Shown here: positions 1-7,860 of the stretch, piece by piece
How the letters are laid out: every line of letters starts with the position of its first letter
How positions within the stretch are numbered: position 1 is the first letter of the stretch
Source of the DNA: Desulfovibrio sp.
Lineage (GTDB): Bacteria; Desulfobacterota; Desulfovibrionia; Desulfovibrionales; Desulfovibrionaceae
Length of the DNA stretch: 42,092 nt
NCBI GenBank assembly: GCA_016284885.1
Contig: JAEEPQ010000006.1
Span: forward strand, 1 to 42,092
Reading direction: 5' to 3'
Program-made: the position numbers and the translations under genes
Notes under the pieces: model-generated
Seen by the model: the letters and a program-made list of their open reading frames with translations, nothing else
The model's database searches: none
What the model was told of the DNA's origin: nothing

Positions 1-102
1 TGTCAATTGCTCCACCGCCTCGGCGCCTCGGCAGGCCCAGCGCCTCCCGTGCGTTGCGGCAAGGCCCTGAGGCCGGCACCTCCTACCAACAGCAAGCACT
101 TT

Positions 103-867
103 ATGAACGTACTCATCACCAACGACGACGGCATCCGCGCTCCCGGCCTGCGCGCCCTGTACAGGTCTCTCATGGAGCGCGGCCACGAGGTCCACGTGGT
201 CGCCCCCATGCGCCAGCAGTCGGGCGTCGGCCACTCCCTCACGGTCTTCGAGCCCCTGCGGGCGGTCCAGTTCGACGAAGCGGACTTCCACGGCCTCGGC
301 ATCTACGGCACGCCCACCGACTGCGTGAAGCTCGCCCTCTCCTCCCTGCTGGACCAGCGCCCCGACATCGTGCTCTCCGGCATCAACCTCGGCCCCAACT
401 GCGGTCCCGACATCCTCTATTCCGGCACCGTCGGCGCGGCCACTGAAGCCTGCCACGAAAACCTGCCCACCATGGCCATCTCCGACGACGAGTCCGAGCC
501 CGTGGACATGCTGGAAAAGGCCCGCCACGCGGTGCGGCTCGCCGAGACCATCGACTTTGCCAAGTTTCCGCCAAGGCGCGTCATCAACGTGAACTACCCC
601 AAGGGCCCCTTCGCGAAGAACAAGGGCGTGCGCGTCTGCGCCCAGACGACCGCCGTGTGGAAGAACGGATACCTCGAGCGCCGGGATCCCCGGGGCAACC
701 GCTACTGGTGGCTGGAGGGCGAGATCCCGCCGGAAACCATCAACCAGGGTTCGGACAGGGACCTGCTCACGCGCGGCTACGTCACCGTCACGCCCCTCTT
801 CTTCGACTTCACGGACCAGGAGAGCCTGGACCTGCTCGACGGCATGGATCTGGCCCCGTCAAAATAG
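103..867 (+). CDS. surE: 5'/3'-nucleotidase SurE
   Basis: Stationary-phase survival nucleotidase SurE, a cytoplasmic metal-dependent phosphatase that releases phosphate from nucleoside monophosphates. The 254-residue protein begins MNVLITNDDGI, the family N terminus, with the metal-binding Asp pair at residues 8-9. The QQSGVGHS loop and the SGINLGPNCG segment that carries the metal-binding Asn follow. Length is typical. I chose the ATG at 103 because the family motif starts directly after it; the frame stays open upstream to the window edge but that part is not SurE-like. No strong ribosome site is visible. The gene reads toward fba but a separate promoter lies between them. Confidence 0.95.
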   Translation: MNVLITNDDGIRAPGLRALYRSLMERGHEVHVVAPMRQQSGVGHSLTVFEPLRAVQFDEADFHGLGIYGTPTDCVKLALSSLLDQRPDIVLSGINLGPNCGPDILYSGTVGAATEACHENLPTMAISDDESEPVDMLEKARHAVRLAETIDFAKFPPRRVINVNYPKGPFAKNKGVRVCAQTTAVWKNGYLERRDPRGNRYWWLEGEIPPETINQGSDRDLLTRGYVTVTPLFFDFTDQESLDLLDGMDLAPSK

Positions 868-876
868 CCCTTTCCA

Positions 877-905
877 TTGTCGGGCGGGGACTATCCGTAT
901 ATACT
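877..905 (+). promoter_or_regulatory. Candidate sigma70 promoter of fba
   Basis: TTGTCG at 877-882 and TATACT at 900-905 are separated by 17 bases, ending about 53 bases before the aldolase start. The -10 matches five of six consensus positions. It lies in the 91-base gap after surE, so fba probably has its own promoter. No other candidate in the gap scores as well by eye. Confidence 0.5.
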
Positions 906-958
906 GAACCAAACGGGGGCTGCCCAATTCCGGGCGGCCGAAACCTAGGAGCACGCTT

Positions 959-1903
959 ATGCCTCTCATCGGACCCAAGGAAATGTTCGAGGCCGCCTAT
1001 GCTGGCAAGTTCGCCATCGGCGCTTTCAACGTCAACAACATGGAAATCATTCAGGGCATCATGCTGGCTGCCTCTGAAGAGAAATCCCCCGTCATCCTGC
1101 AGGTCTCTGCCGGTGCCCGCAAATACGCCGGCCAGCGCTACATCATGAAGCTCGTCGAAGCCGCCCTCGCCGACGATCCGAGCATCCCCGTCTGCGTGCA
1201 CCTCGACCACGGCCCGTCCTTCGAGATGTGTCGCGACTGCATCGACGGCGGCTTCACCTCCGTCATGATCGACGGCTCCGCCCTTCCCTACGAGGAAAAC
1301 ATCGCCGTCACCAAGAAGGTCGTCGAGTACGCCCATCCGCGCGGCGTGTGGGTCGAGGCTGAACTTGGCAAGCTCGCCGGCATCGAAGAGCACGTCCAGT
1401 CCGCCGAGCACCAGTTCACGGATCCCGACCAGGCCGTCGACTTTGTCGAAAAGACCGGCTGCGACTCCCTCGCCGTTGCCATCGGCACCAGCCACGGCGC
1501 CTACAAATTCAAAGGCGAGGCCAAACTCGACTTCGAGCGCCTCGAGACCATCTGCAAAAAGCTCCCCAACTACCCCCTGGTGCTCCACGGCGCCTCTTCC
1601 GTGCCGCATGAGTTCGTCGAAGAGTGCAACAAGTACGGCGGCGCCGTCGGCGACGCCCGCGGCGTGCCGGAAGACATGCTCCGCAAGGCTGCCTCCATGG
1701 GCGTGTGCAAGATCAACGTCGACACGGACATCCGCCTCGCGCTGACCGCCTCCATCCGCAAGTTCATGGTCGAGCATCCTGAAGCCTTCGACCCGCGCCA
1801 GTACCTCACCCCCGCCCGCCAGGCCGTGAAGATGATGGTCGCCCGCAAGATCCGCGACGTCATGGGCTCCTCCAACAAGATCGAGGCCCTCAAGCTCGCC
1901 TAG
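959..1903 (+). CDS. fba: Class II fructose-1,6-bisphosphate aldolase
   Basis: Zinc-dependent aldolase of glycolysis/gluconeogenesis that interconverts fructose 1,6-bisphosphate with glyceraldehyde 3-phosphate and dihydroxyacetone phosphate in the cytoplasm. The 314-residue protein shows the class II pattern: GAFNVNNME near the N terminus, VHLDHG with zinc ligand and catalytic Asp, the GTSHGAYK loop with a second zinc His, LHGASSVP with the third, and KINVDTDIR binding phosphate. AGGAG at 947-951 is well spaced from the ATG. It is followed by a strong hairpin terminator and is convergent with queE. Confidence 0.97.
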   Translation: MPLIGPKEMFEAAYAGKFAIGAFNVNNMEIIQGIMLAASEEKSPVILQVSAGARKYAGQRYIMKLVEAALADDPSIPVCVHLDHGPSFEMCRDCIDGGFTSVMIDGSALPYEENIAVTKKVVEYAHPRGVWVEAELGKLAGIEEHVQSAEHQFTDPDQAVDFVEKTGCDSLAVAIGTSHGAYKFKGEAKLDFERLETICKKLPNYPLVLHGASSVPHEFVEECNKYGGAVGDARGVPEDMLRKAASMGVCKINVDTDIRLALTASIRKFMVEHPEAFDPRQYLTPARQAVKMMVARKIRDVMGSSNKIEALKLA

Positions 1904-1924
1904 CATTATCCCGCAGTTTCCATC

Positions 1925-1956
1925 GAAAAAGGCGCAGGTTCCACCTGCGCCTTTTT
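1925..1956. terminator. Bidirectional terminator between fba and queE
   Basis: A 9-bp GC-rich perfect stem (1931-1939 with 1943-1951) has a 3-base loop, five A before it and five T after it. The symmetry fits termination from both convergent genes, fba (+) and queE (-). Confidence 0.85.
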
Positions 1957-1982
1957 CTGTTCAGGCATGCCTGGCCCAGCCG

Positions 1983-2681
1983 TCAGCGTATGTCGAGGTA
2001 CTTGTGCATCTGCAGGCTCAACCGCCAGCCGCGCGCCATGCAGGTCTGGATGCACAGCGCCGTCGCCTCCCTGCCCTGGCTCACGGGCTGCAGGCAGACC
2101 TTGTCAGGCGGAAGCGCCACCAGCTCCGCTTCGTAGCGCTCAATGTCGGCGCGGGTCTGGACGGGGAGCTTCACTTCGTCGGCCCTGGCCCAGCTCTCCT
2201 CAAGCGGAGGCCTGGCCTTGGGCGAGAGCGTCACGAAGACCCCGCCTGCGCAGCGCAGGGCTTCGGTGCCGCTTGTCTCCAGCTGCACGGCAAGCCCCGC
2301 CTCCAGAAGGCGCCTCGTCAGGAGCAGAATGTCCTGGCTGCAGGGCTCGCCGCCCGTCAGCACGCAGTGCATGCCGGGCAGGCTTCTGGCTGCAACGAAA
2401 GCGGCAAGCGCTTCTGCGCCGAATTCGCTCCAGGCGGGCGAGGCCGCTGTCTTCTCGGCCACCAGGGGACTTTCGTCCGGCAGGCGCAGGGCCTCGTCGA
2501 CGCGCTGGGCGTAGCCGGTGTCGCACCAGGGGCAGCCGACCGTGCATCCCTGAAGGCGGATGAAGGCCGAAGGGGTGCCCGTGAAGCGCCCCTCGCCCTG
2601 GAGGGACCAGAAGATCTCGTTGACCCTGAGGCGGGCCGGCCCGCTCTGCGTTCTGCCGCCAGCCACTACTCGGCGCTCCAT
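1983..2681 (-). CDS. queE: 7-carboxy-7-deazaguanine synthase QueE (radical SAM)
   Basis: Radical SAM enzyme that converts 6-carboxytetrahydropterin to 7-carboxy-7-deazaguanine in queuosine biosynthesis. The 232-residue product has the SLQGEG substrate segment, then Cys46, Cys50 and Cys53 in a CxxxCxxC cluster motif followed by Asp. LTGGEP, LETSGT and LSPK segments typical of the family follow. The ATG at 2681 lies inside the end of queD (16-base overlap), which suggests translational coupling; the open frame extends much further upstream but only as a shadow of queD. The N-terminal 19 residues before the family core are not conserved by eye. Confidence 0.93.
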   Translation of the reverse strand: MERRVVAGGRTQSGPARLRVNEIFWSLQGEGRFTGTPSAFIRLQGCTVGCPWCDTGYAQRVDEALRLPDESPLVAEKTAASPAWSEFGAEALAAFVAARSLPGMHCVLTGGEPCSQDILLLTRRLLEAGLAVQLETSGTEALRCAGGVFVTLSPKARPPLEESWARADEVKLPVQTRADIERYEAELVALPPDKVCLQPVSQGREATALCIQTCMARGWRLSLQMHKYLDIR

Positions 2682-3100
2682 GTGGCCCAGCTCGTGTCCG
2701 TCTCGTAGACCGTCACCGCGGCGACGGCGACGCCTTCCATGCCGGCGCGCGCCATGGCCTCGGGGAAGAGCGCCGTGCCAAGGTGGGCAGCCATGTTCTC
2801 CGCCGTGGGGTTGAAGGGCACAGGACGCAGGGAATCGTCGTCCAGCACCGACTGGAGATGCCCGCACAGCGGGTCCTCGCTGAAAAGCAGGGTGCGGTGG
2901 TCCCAGGCTTCGTCCAGCGCCCCAAAGAGCACCTTCTTGACGTCCGCAAAGTCGACGACCATGCCGAGGCTGTTCATGGCGCTGGCCGTCAGGGTCACGC
3001 GGATGCGGTAGTTGTGGCCGTGCAGGCGCTCGCAGCGGCCGCAGTAGTCGAAGAGCCGGTGCGCTGCCGCGATGACGTGCTCGCGGGTGATCGAAATCAT
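2666..3100 (-). CDS. queD: 6-carboxy-5,6,7,8-tetrahydropterin synthase QueD
   Basis: Queuosine pathway enzyme turning dihydroneopterin triphosphate into 6-carboxytetrahydropterin, the QueE substrate. In this 144-residue protein the zinc ligands are His14, His27 and His29, the catalytic Cys23 sits in CERLHGH, and the C-terminal YETDTSWATW matches the family end. An AGGAGG precedes the ATG. It is the first gene of a queD-queE pair with overlapping coding regions. Upstream, at about 3118-3142, two GGCGCC palindromes lie in the leader; I see no preQ1 riboswitch. Confidence 0.95.
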   Translation of the reverse strand: MISITREHVIAAAHRLFDYCGRCERLHGHNYRIRVTLTASAMNSLGMVVDFADVKKVLFGALDEAWDHRTLLFSEDPLCGHLQSVLDDDSLRPVPFNPTAENMAAHLGTALFPEAMARAGMEGVAVAAVTVYETDTSWATWSAE

Positions 3101-3273
3101 GGCGGAACCTCCTGTACAGCCGGCGCCGTCGGCGCCAGCCGAAGCGGCACTGTAGCTCCAATGCCCTAGAAAATGAACTGTCTGCTGGCAAGGAGGCCTT
3201 CGGCCGGCGTCTTGCCGAAGCGCTCCCAGGAGACTACAAGGGAATCCGCCCCCCTCCAGACGCAGGAACCGCC

Positions 3274-3588
3274 ATGTTCAAGGCCCGTGCAGGCACGCTG
3301 ACCTTTCCTCCAGACCTCCCGCTCTTTGCGGAACACTTTCCCGGCGCCCCCTGCGTGCCGGGTTCGCTCATCGTGGAGGCACTGCGCCTGGAGGCAGAGC
3401 GCCGCTTCCCCGCCCTGCGCGTGACGGAAGCGTCCAAGTTCCGCTTCCGCAGCTTCCTTGCGCCTGGCAGCCACCCCTATGCCCTGGAGCTGGACGAGGC
3501 CAGGGGAACGATTGCCTGCAGCGTCGGGGAGTCCGGCACCCCTTCTGCAACAGGCTTGTTTCACGTGAAACAGTGCCGGGAGCGCTAG
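3274..3588 (+). CDS. FabZ/hotdog-type 3-hydroxyacyl-ACP dehydratase-like protein
   Basis: Small hotdog-fold protein of 104 residues. The segment from FAEHFPGAPCVPGSLIVEAL matches the FabZ/FabA active-site region, in which the His of HFPG is catalytic and the later helix begins with Glu. By family it should dehydrate or bind a 3-hydroxyacyl-ACP. It is short compared with FabZ (about 145 residues), so it may be a minimal variant. The frame is open upstream without an ATG, GTG or TTG, and the ATG at 3274 keeps the core intact. It begins a run of six same-strand genes ending in bioF, implying a dedicated acyl-ACP elongation route. Confidence 0.75.
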   Translation: MFKARAGTLTFPPDLPLFAEHFPGAPCVPGSLIVEALRLEAERRFPALRVTEASKFRFRSFLAPGSHPYALELDEARGTIACSVGESGTPSATGLFHVKQCRER

Positions 3589-3591
3589 ACC

Positions 3592-4320
3592 TTGAACAGC
3601 ACCTACTTCAAGCCAATTCTTGTTGCCGGCGCCGGATCTGCCCTAGCCCAGACACTGCAGGCAAAGCTTGAGGCCAAAGGCCTTCCCTTCTGCGGGGCCT
3701 GCAGCTCGCAGGGAGGCCTGGCCGCCTGCCAGGCCCGGGGCTGGCCTGCCATTCCGCTGGGAGACATCGAAACGCTCCCAGAGCGCGCCGAAGCGCTTGT
3801 GGGCGCCCCCATCGAGGCGCTGGTGGACTTTCTGCACTCGCCCCTTGAATGCCTGCTGTCCCAGGCCGGACCTGAGGACATAGACCAGTGGGCCGTCAAC
3901 AACATCGCCCAGCGGGCGCGGCTCCTGCGCGCCTGTTCGCGGAGCATGCTTGCGCGACGCCGGGGACGATGCCTCCTCGTCTCCTCATCGGCAGCCCCGC
4001 GCCCCGGCAAGGGGCAAGGCTACTACGCCGCAGCCAAGCTGGCCGGCGAATCCCTCTACCGCTCCATCGGCCTCGAGCTAGCCTCCCGCGGCGTCACGGC
4101 CTGCTCCCTGCGCCTGAGCTGGATCGATGCCGGCATGGGCTCCGCCTTTCTTGAGGGACGCCGCCAGAAGGCAGAGGCTCTGATGCCGGCAGGGCGCCTC
4201 GTGACGGCCGGCGAGGCGGCGCAAGCCCTGCTCTTTCTCCTTCAGGAAGAAACTGTCTCTTTCAACGCGACGGAGCTCAACCTCGACGGCGGCTTTTCTG
4301 CCGTGAAGCCGAGCTGCTGA
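3592..4320 (+). CDS. Short-chain dehydrogenase/3-oxoacyl-ACP reductase-like protein
   Basis: SDR-family reductase, 242 residues, beginning at a TTG four bases after the preceding stop. The nucleotide-binding loop near the N terminus reads VAGAGSALAQ, the Asn-containing WAVNN segment follows, then the catalytic SSS stretch and Tyr145-x3-Lys149 in YYAAAKLAGE. The C-terminal NLDGGFS is typical of FabG-like reductases. In this setting it most likely reduces a 3-oxoacyl-ACP made by the neighbouring ketoacyl synthase. The glycine motif is looser than in FabG, so cofactor preference is not readable. Confidence 0.85.
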   Translation: MNSTYFKPILVAGAGSALAQTLQAKLEAKGLPFCGACSSQGGLAACQARGWPAIPLGDIETLPERAEALVGAPIEALVDFLHSPLECLLSQAGPEDIDQWAVNNIAQRARLLRACSRSMLARRRGRCLLVSSSAAPRPGKGQGYYAAAKLAGESLYRSIGLELASRGVTACSLRLSWIDAGMGSAFLEGRRQKAEALMPAGRLVTAGEAAQALLFLLQEETVSFNATELNLDGGFSAVKPSC

Positions 4321-4407
4321 GCACGTCTCCAGATTCCGCGCCGACACGGAACCCTGGCCAGTCTCAAGGCGCCTTGCTGTCCTCCAACCTCAACCAAACG
4401 GATCCCC

Positions 4408-4788
4408 ATGGACCACAACGACATTCTTGCTTCGCTTTTTGCCATCGTCGACGAAATCATGGAATGCGGCCAGGACAAGCTTACTGGCCGCACCCGCGTC
4501 ATGCAGGATCTTGCCTGCGAATCCATCGACCTGCTTGAAATAGGGGCCCGCGTTGCCCAAGCCTTCCACATCCGCGTGGACGACGATGCCATGTTTCTGC
4601 GCTCGCTGCGCACCAAGATCGAGGCATCAGGCCAAGGCGCCGACGCGAAAACGGTCATAGCCGAAGCCTATCCCTGGCTTTCCCTTGGACGCGTGCAGGA
4701 GATGGCGGATTCGCTTGCCGAAGGAACGCCCCTCCTGCGTCTGGACGATGTCGCGGCCTACGTGGCCCACTGCCTCGGACAGAGGTAA
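4408..4788 (+). CDS. Acyl carrier protein-like protein
   Basis: A 126-residue protein with an ACP core: ESIDLLEI places Ser39 where phosphopantetheine is attached in ACPs, within DLACESIDLLEIG (canonical D-S-L becomes E-S-I). A C-terminal extension of about 40 residues (SLGRVQEMADSLAEGTPLLRLDDVAAYV) continues as amphipathic helix, longer than a normal 80-residue ACP. Its position between reductase and ketoacyl synthase suggests it carries the chain made by this cluster. Modification by a holo-ACP synthase is inferred. Confidence 0.8.
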   Translation: MDHNDILASLFAIVDEIMECGQDKLTGRTRVMQDLACESIDLLEIGARVAQAFHIRVDDDAMFLRSLRTKIEASGQGADAKTVIAEAYPWLSLGRVQEMADSLAEGTPLLRLDDVAAYVAHCLGQR

Positions 4789-4884
4789 ACCGCGTTCAGA
4801 ACGGAAGAACATCCCTCCGGAGCGCCAGCGCCAACCCTCTTTGTGCGCTCATGCCCCTCAGCGAGGACAAGAAGGAGACTTTCC

Positions 4885-6087
4885 ATGCATCGCGATTGCG
4901 TCGTCACGGGCCTTGGCCTTGTCTCGAGCCTCGGCTGGAACCAGGACAGCATCGCCCGGGCCCTCCGGGAGGATCTGACCGGCTTTGCCGAAAGCCGCGC
5001 CCTCCCCGGCCAGGCCGTCTGCCCCGTGCGCGACATGGGCGACGACGCGCCCTTTGCTTTCCTCTCCTCCTGGCGCTTCCGCAGGTACCTGAGCAGGCCG
5101 GCCTTCCTGTCCGTTCTGGCAGGGCTGCGCGCAGCCACGGATGGAGCACCCGAAGGCCTTCCCGCAGACTGCGCCCTCGTGGGCACGGCCTCCCCCACCC
5201 TGGACTTTGCCAGGGAAAAGACGCTGCCACCCGGGGACGGCAACCTTCTCGACGCGCTCTGGCTCCTTCGCTGGCTTCCCAACACGGCTCTTTCCGCCCT
5301 TTCGCGCCTGCTCCAGATCCACGGGCCGGGTCTTGCCGTGGGCAGCGCCTGCGCCTCTGCCCTGGATGCCCTGGGCGAGGGAATGCTCCGCCTGCGCCAC
5401 GGCATGGCGCCAGCCTGCCTTGTCGCCTGCGGCGACTCCAGGCTGAGTTCCGGCGGACTCATGGGCTACGCCAAGGCGAGCACGCTGAGCCAGGAGCCGG
5501 ATCCCCTGCAGGCCTCACGGCCCTTCGACCGCCAGCGCTCCGGCTTCGTGCCCGGCGAAGGCGGGGCGGCCTTCCTGCTTGAAACCAGTGCGGGCGCCGA
5601 AGCCCGCGGCGCCAAGGTGCTTGGCCACCTCCTCGGCTATGCCGCCACCATGGATGCCGGCAGCCTCACGGCCCCCGATCCCGACGGCCGCCATGCCGAA
5701 GCAGCCGTCCGCAAGGCGATCAGCGATGCCGGACTCGATCCTTCGGACATCGCCTGGATAAGCGCCCACGGCACGGGAACGGCGCTCAACGACGGCATCG
5801 AGGCCAGAATGCTGGCGCGCGTCTTTCCTGACCCCAAGCCGCCCGTCACGGCACTCAAGTCCTGGACAGGGCACTGCGCGAGCGCCTGCGGCGCCGTTGA
5901 AACCGCTCTGCTCTGGCACGCCTCCCAGATCGGCATCCTGCCCCGGATCCGCAGTCTCGAGAATCCGGAGCCGAACGATCTGCGCCTTGTTCAGGGGACG
6001 CACGCCCCCTTCCCCAAGGGACCGGGTCTTGTGGAGAACTTCGGCTTCGGCGGGCAGAACGCCGCCCTGGTCGTGGAGTTCTGCTGA
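4885..6087 (+). CDS. Beta-ketoacyl-ACP synthase (FabF-like)
   Basis: Condensing enzyme of the thiolase fold, 400 residues. The catalytic triad is visible: Cys156 in GSACASA, His295 in SAHGTG and His330 in TGHCASA, with the preceding KSW providing the conserved Lys. The end NFGFGGQNAALV matches FabF. The ATG at 4885 was chosen for GAAGGAGA at 4871-4878 and because MHRDCVVTGLGLVSSLG aligns with FabF starts; the frame opens earlier but without family similarity. It extends acyl chains using malonyl-ACP by family. The stop shares a base with the next start. Confidence 0.92.
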   Translation: MHRDCVVTGLGLVSSLGWNQDSIARALREDLTGFAESRALPGQAVCPVRDMGDDAPFAFLSSWRFRRYLSRPAFLSVLAGLRAATDGAPEGLPADCALVGTASPTLDFAREKTLPPGDGNLLDALWLLRWLPNTALSALSRLLQIHGPGLAVGSACASALDALGEGMLRLRHGMAPACLVACGDSRLSSGGLMGYAKASTLSQEPDPLQASRPFDRQRSGFVPGEGGAAFLLETSAGAEARGAKVLGHLLGYAATMDAGSLTAPDPDGRHAEAAVRKAISDAGLDPSDIAWISAHGTGTALNDGIEARMLARVFPDPKPPVTALKSWTGHCASACGAVETALLWHASQIGILPRIRSLENPEPNDLRLVQGTHAPFPKGPGLVENFGFGGQNAALVVEFC

Positions 6088-6593
6088 TGGCAGCGCCCCT
6101 TGCCCCCATCCCCGAGCCCTTCTGCCTTCTCGATGCCGTCCGCTGCTGGGACAAGGAGAGGATAGAGGCTGAGCGGAGCTTTCAGGATGCGCCCGTCTGG
6201 CAGGCGCTGGAGGCGGCCGCCCAGGCTTGCGCCCTGCACCAGCGCGTGCTTGCGGACTTCAGGCTCCACGCCTTCCTCTTGAGCGTGCAGCGCTTTCCTC
6301 TGGAACCCGCCCGCCTCGTTGGTCGCTTTGCCGTTCATGGCAGGGTGCTCGGCCAAAGCGGCAGGTCGGCCCTGTACGGCATCCGCCTTGCCCCGCTTGC
6401 TCCCCTTGACGCCGGCGCCCCTGAAGCAGCCGCAGGCCCGCAGGGCTGTCTCGAGGGCCAGATCGCCATCGGGCTTGCGCCCTGCGGGGAGCGCTTCCGG
6501 CAGGGGCTGCTCGAGGCGCACTTCCGGGAACGCTGGCGCAGGCTCGCAGGCCAGAAAGGCGGGCAGGAACGCGGACAGGGAGGCCGAGGATGA
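6087..6593 (+). CDS. Hotdog-like protein, possibly 3-hydroxyacyl-ACP dehydratase related
   Basis: A 168-residue protein between the ketoacyl synthase (TGATG stop/start overlap) and bioF (4-base overlap). The pattern CLLDAVRCWD, then a gap and ALEAAAQACALHQ, then HAFLLSVQRFPLE resembles the FabA/ApeP hotdog family, where a His usually sits just before the LLD stretch. Here Glu and Pro occupy that region, so the usual catalytic His is not evident. It may be a non-catalytic partner of the first hotdog protein. The C terminus is Gly/Arg/Gln rich. Function is uncertain. Confidence 0.55.
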   Translation: MAAPLAPIPEPFCLLDAVRCWDKERIEAERSFQDAPVWQALEAAAQACALHQRVLADFRLHAFLLSVQRFPLEPARLVGRFAVHGRVLGQSGRSALYGIRLAPLAPLDAGAPEAAAGPQGCLEGQIAIGLAPCGERFRQGLLEAHFRERWRRLAGQKGGQERGQGGRG

Positions 6594-7801
6594 CGCTGTC
6601 CCAGCCCTTCGCCATGACGCTGCAGGAAGCCCTCGAGGCCCGAGTGCGCGATGCCGAGAAACGGGGCCTTGCCCGCAGGCCCCCGCTGGTGCGCGAACTA
6701 GGTCGAGGACCCGTGATAGAACAGGCAGGCAGGCCCTTCCTCAGCTTTCTCTCCAACGACTACCTGGGCTTGGCCGCAGACCCTGTCTGGCGCAGGGAAG
6801 TGGCCGAGAGCTTTGCCATGGAGGCGCCCTCGGCGTCGGCCTCCAGGCTCGCCGGCGGACGCAGCCAGATAGCCGAGGAGGCCGAGTGCACCTATGCCGA
6901 GTACTTCGGCTTCGGAGAGTGCCTCTTCCTGCCAAGCGGCTTCCAAGGGAATCTCGCCCTGGTCACTGGCCTGCTCCAGGCAGGCCAGACGGTCTTCGCG
7001 GACAGACGCGTGCACGCCAGCACCGGCCACGCCCTCATGGAGGCGAAGGCGGACCTGCACACCTACCGGCACGGCGACGTCGGCCACCTCGAACGGCGCC
7101 TTGAGCGGGCCGGCGCGACGGCGGTCGAGCCCGTGGTGCTCACCGAGTCCCTCTTCAGCATGGACGGCTCAGCCAGCGATCCCGCGGTCTTTGCCAGCCT
7201 GAAGGCGCGAAGGCCCTTCTTCCTCGCCGTGGACGAGGCGCACGCCGCAGGCTGCCTTGGCCCCGGCGGAAAAGGCCTCTTTGCGGAGCTTCCCGGCACG
7301 GCGGACGCCATGCTGGGCACCTTCGGCAAGGGACTTGGCTTCTTCGGCGCCTTTCTGCTGCTGCCGGCAGGCTTCAGGCGCCTGCTGGAGAACCTTGCCT
7401 CGCCGGTCATGCACTCCACGGCTCTCCCTCCGGCCCACGCCCGGGCAGCCCTGCGTCTGCTCGCCCGGCTGCCCGGCCTCGAGGGCGCCAGAGAGCGCCT
7501 GGCCTCCAATGCCAGGCTTTTCAGGACGCTCCTAGCCGAACGGGGCATCGAGGCTGCCGGCGACAGGCACATTCTGGCCGTTCCCGTGGGCGATGAAAGG
7601 CTGGCAGGCCAGCTTGCGACCAGCCTTGCCGGGCAGGGCATTCTTGCCCTTGCGGCGCGCTTCCCCACGGTGCCGGCCGGACAGGCCATCCTGCGCTTCA
7701 GCATCACGGCTCTGCACGAAAGGGCTATGCTTGTGCGCGCAGCCGATGCGCTGGCCACGGCACGGCAGGCATGCCGGAACAGGGCAGCGCTGCAGGCGTG
7801 A
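6590..7801 (+). CDS. bioF: 8-amino-7-oxononanoate synthase-like (BioF, alpha-oxoamine synthase)
   Basis: PLP-dependent alpha-oxoamine synthase of 403 residues. BioF condenses a pimeloyl thioester with alanine in the first step of the conserved biotin ring pathway. Visible features are NDYLGLA, the SRLAGG segment, SGFQGNLAL, the PLP-contacting DEAHAAG, and the Schiff-base Lys247 in GTFGKGLG. It overlaps the preceding gene by four bases and closes a fatty-acid-synthase-like cluster, which favours a biotin role over other oxoamine synthases such as Kbl or HemA. bioA, bioD and bioB are not in the window. Confidence 0.88.
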   Translation: MTLSQPFAMTLQEALEARVRDAEKRGLARRPPLVRELGRGPVIEQAGRPFLSFLSNDYLGLAADPVWRREVAESFAMEAPSASASRLAGGRSQIAEEAECTYAEYFGFGECLFLPSGFQGNLALVTGLLQAGQTVFADRRVHASTGHALMEAKADLHTYRHGDVGHLERRLERAGATAVEPVVLTESLFSMDGSASDPAVFASLKARRPFFLAVDEAHAAGCLGPGGKGLFAELPGTADAMLGTFGKGLGFFGAFLLLPAGFRRLLENLASPVMHSTALPPAHARAALRLLARLPGLEGARERLASNARLFRTLLAERGIEAAGDRHILAVPVGDERLAGQLATSLAGQGILALAARFPTVPAGQAILRFSITALHERAMLVRAADALATARQACRNRAALQA

Positions 7802-7860
7802 GGGAGGGGAGCCTCTGCGGCCTTCAGCGGCCTTCGGGGGGGCATGCGAGCCGAGTCGCG

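Noticed and set aside
3100..3273. A BirA operator or preQ1 riboswitch between queD and the FAS-like cluster
   Set aside because: I found neither a GTTAAC/TTGTAAACC-type inverted repeat with the BirA spacing nor a preQ1 pseudoknot pattern; only short GGCGCC palindromes.
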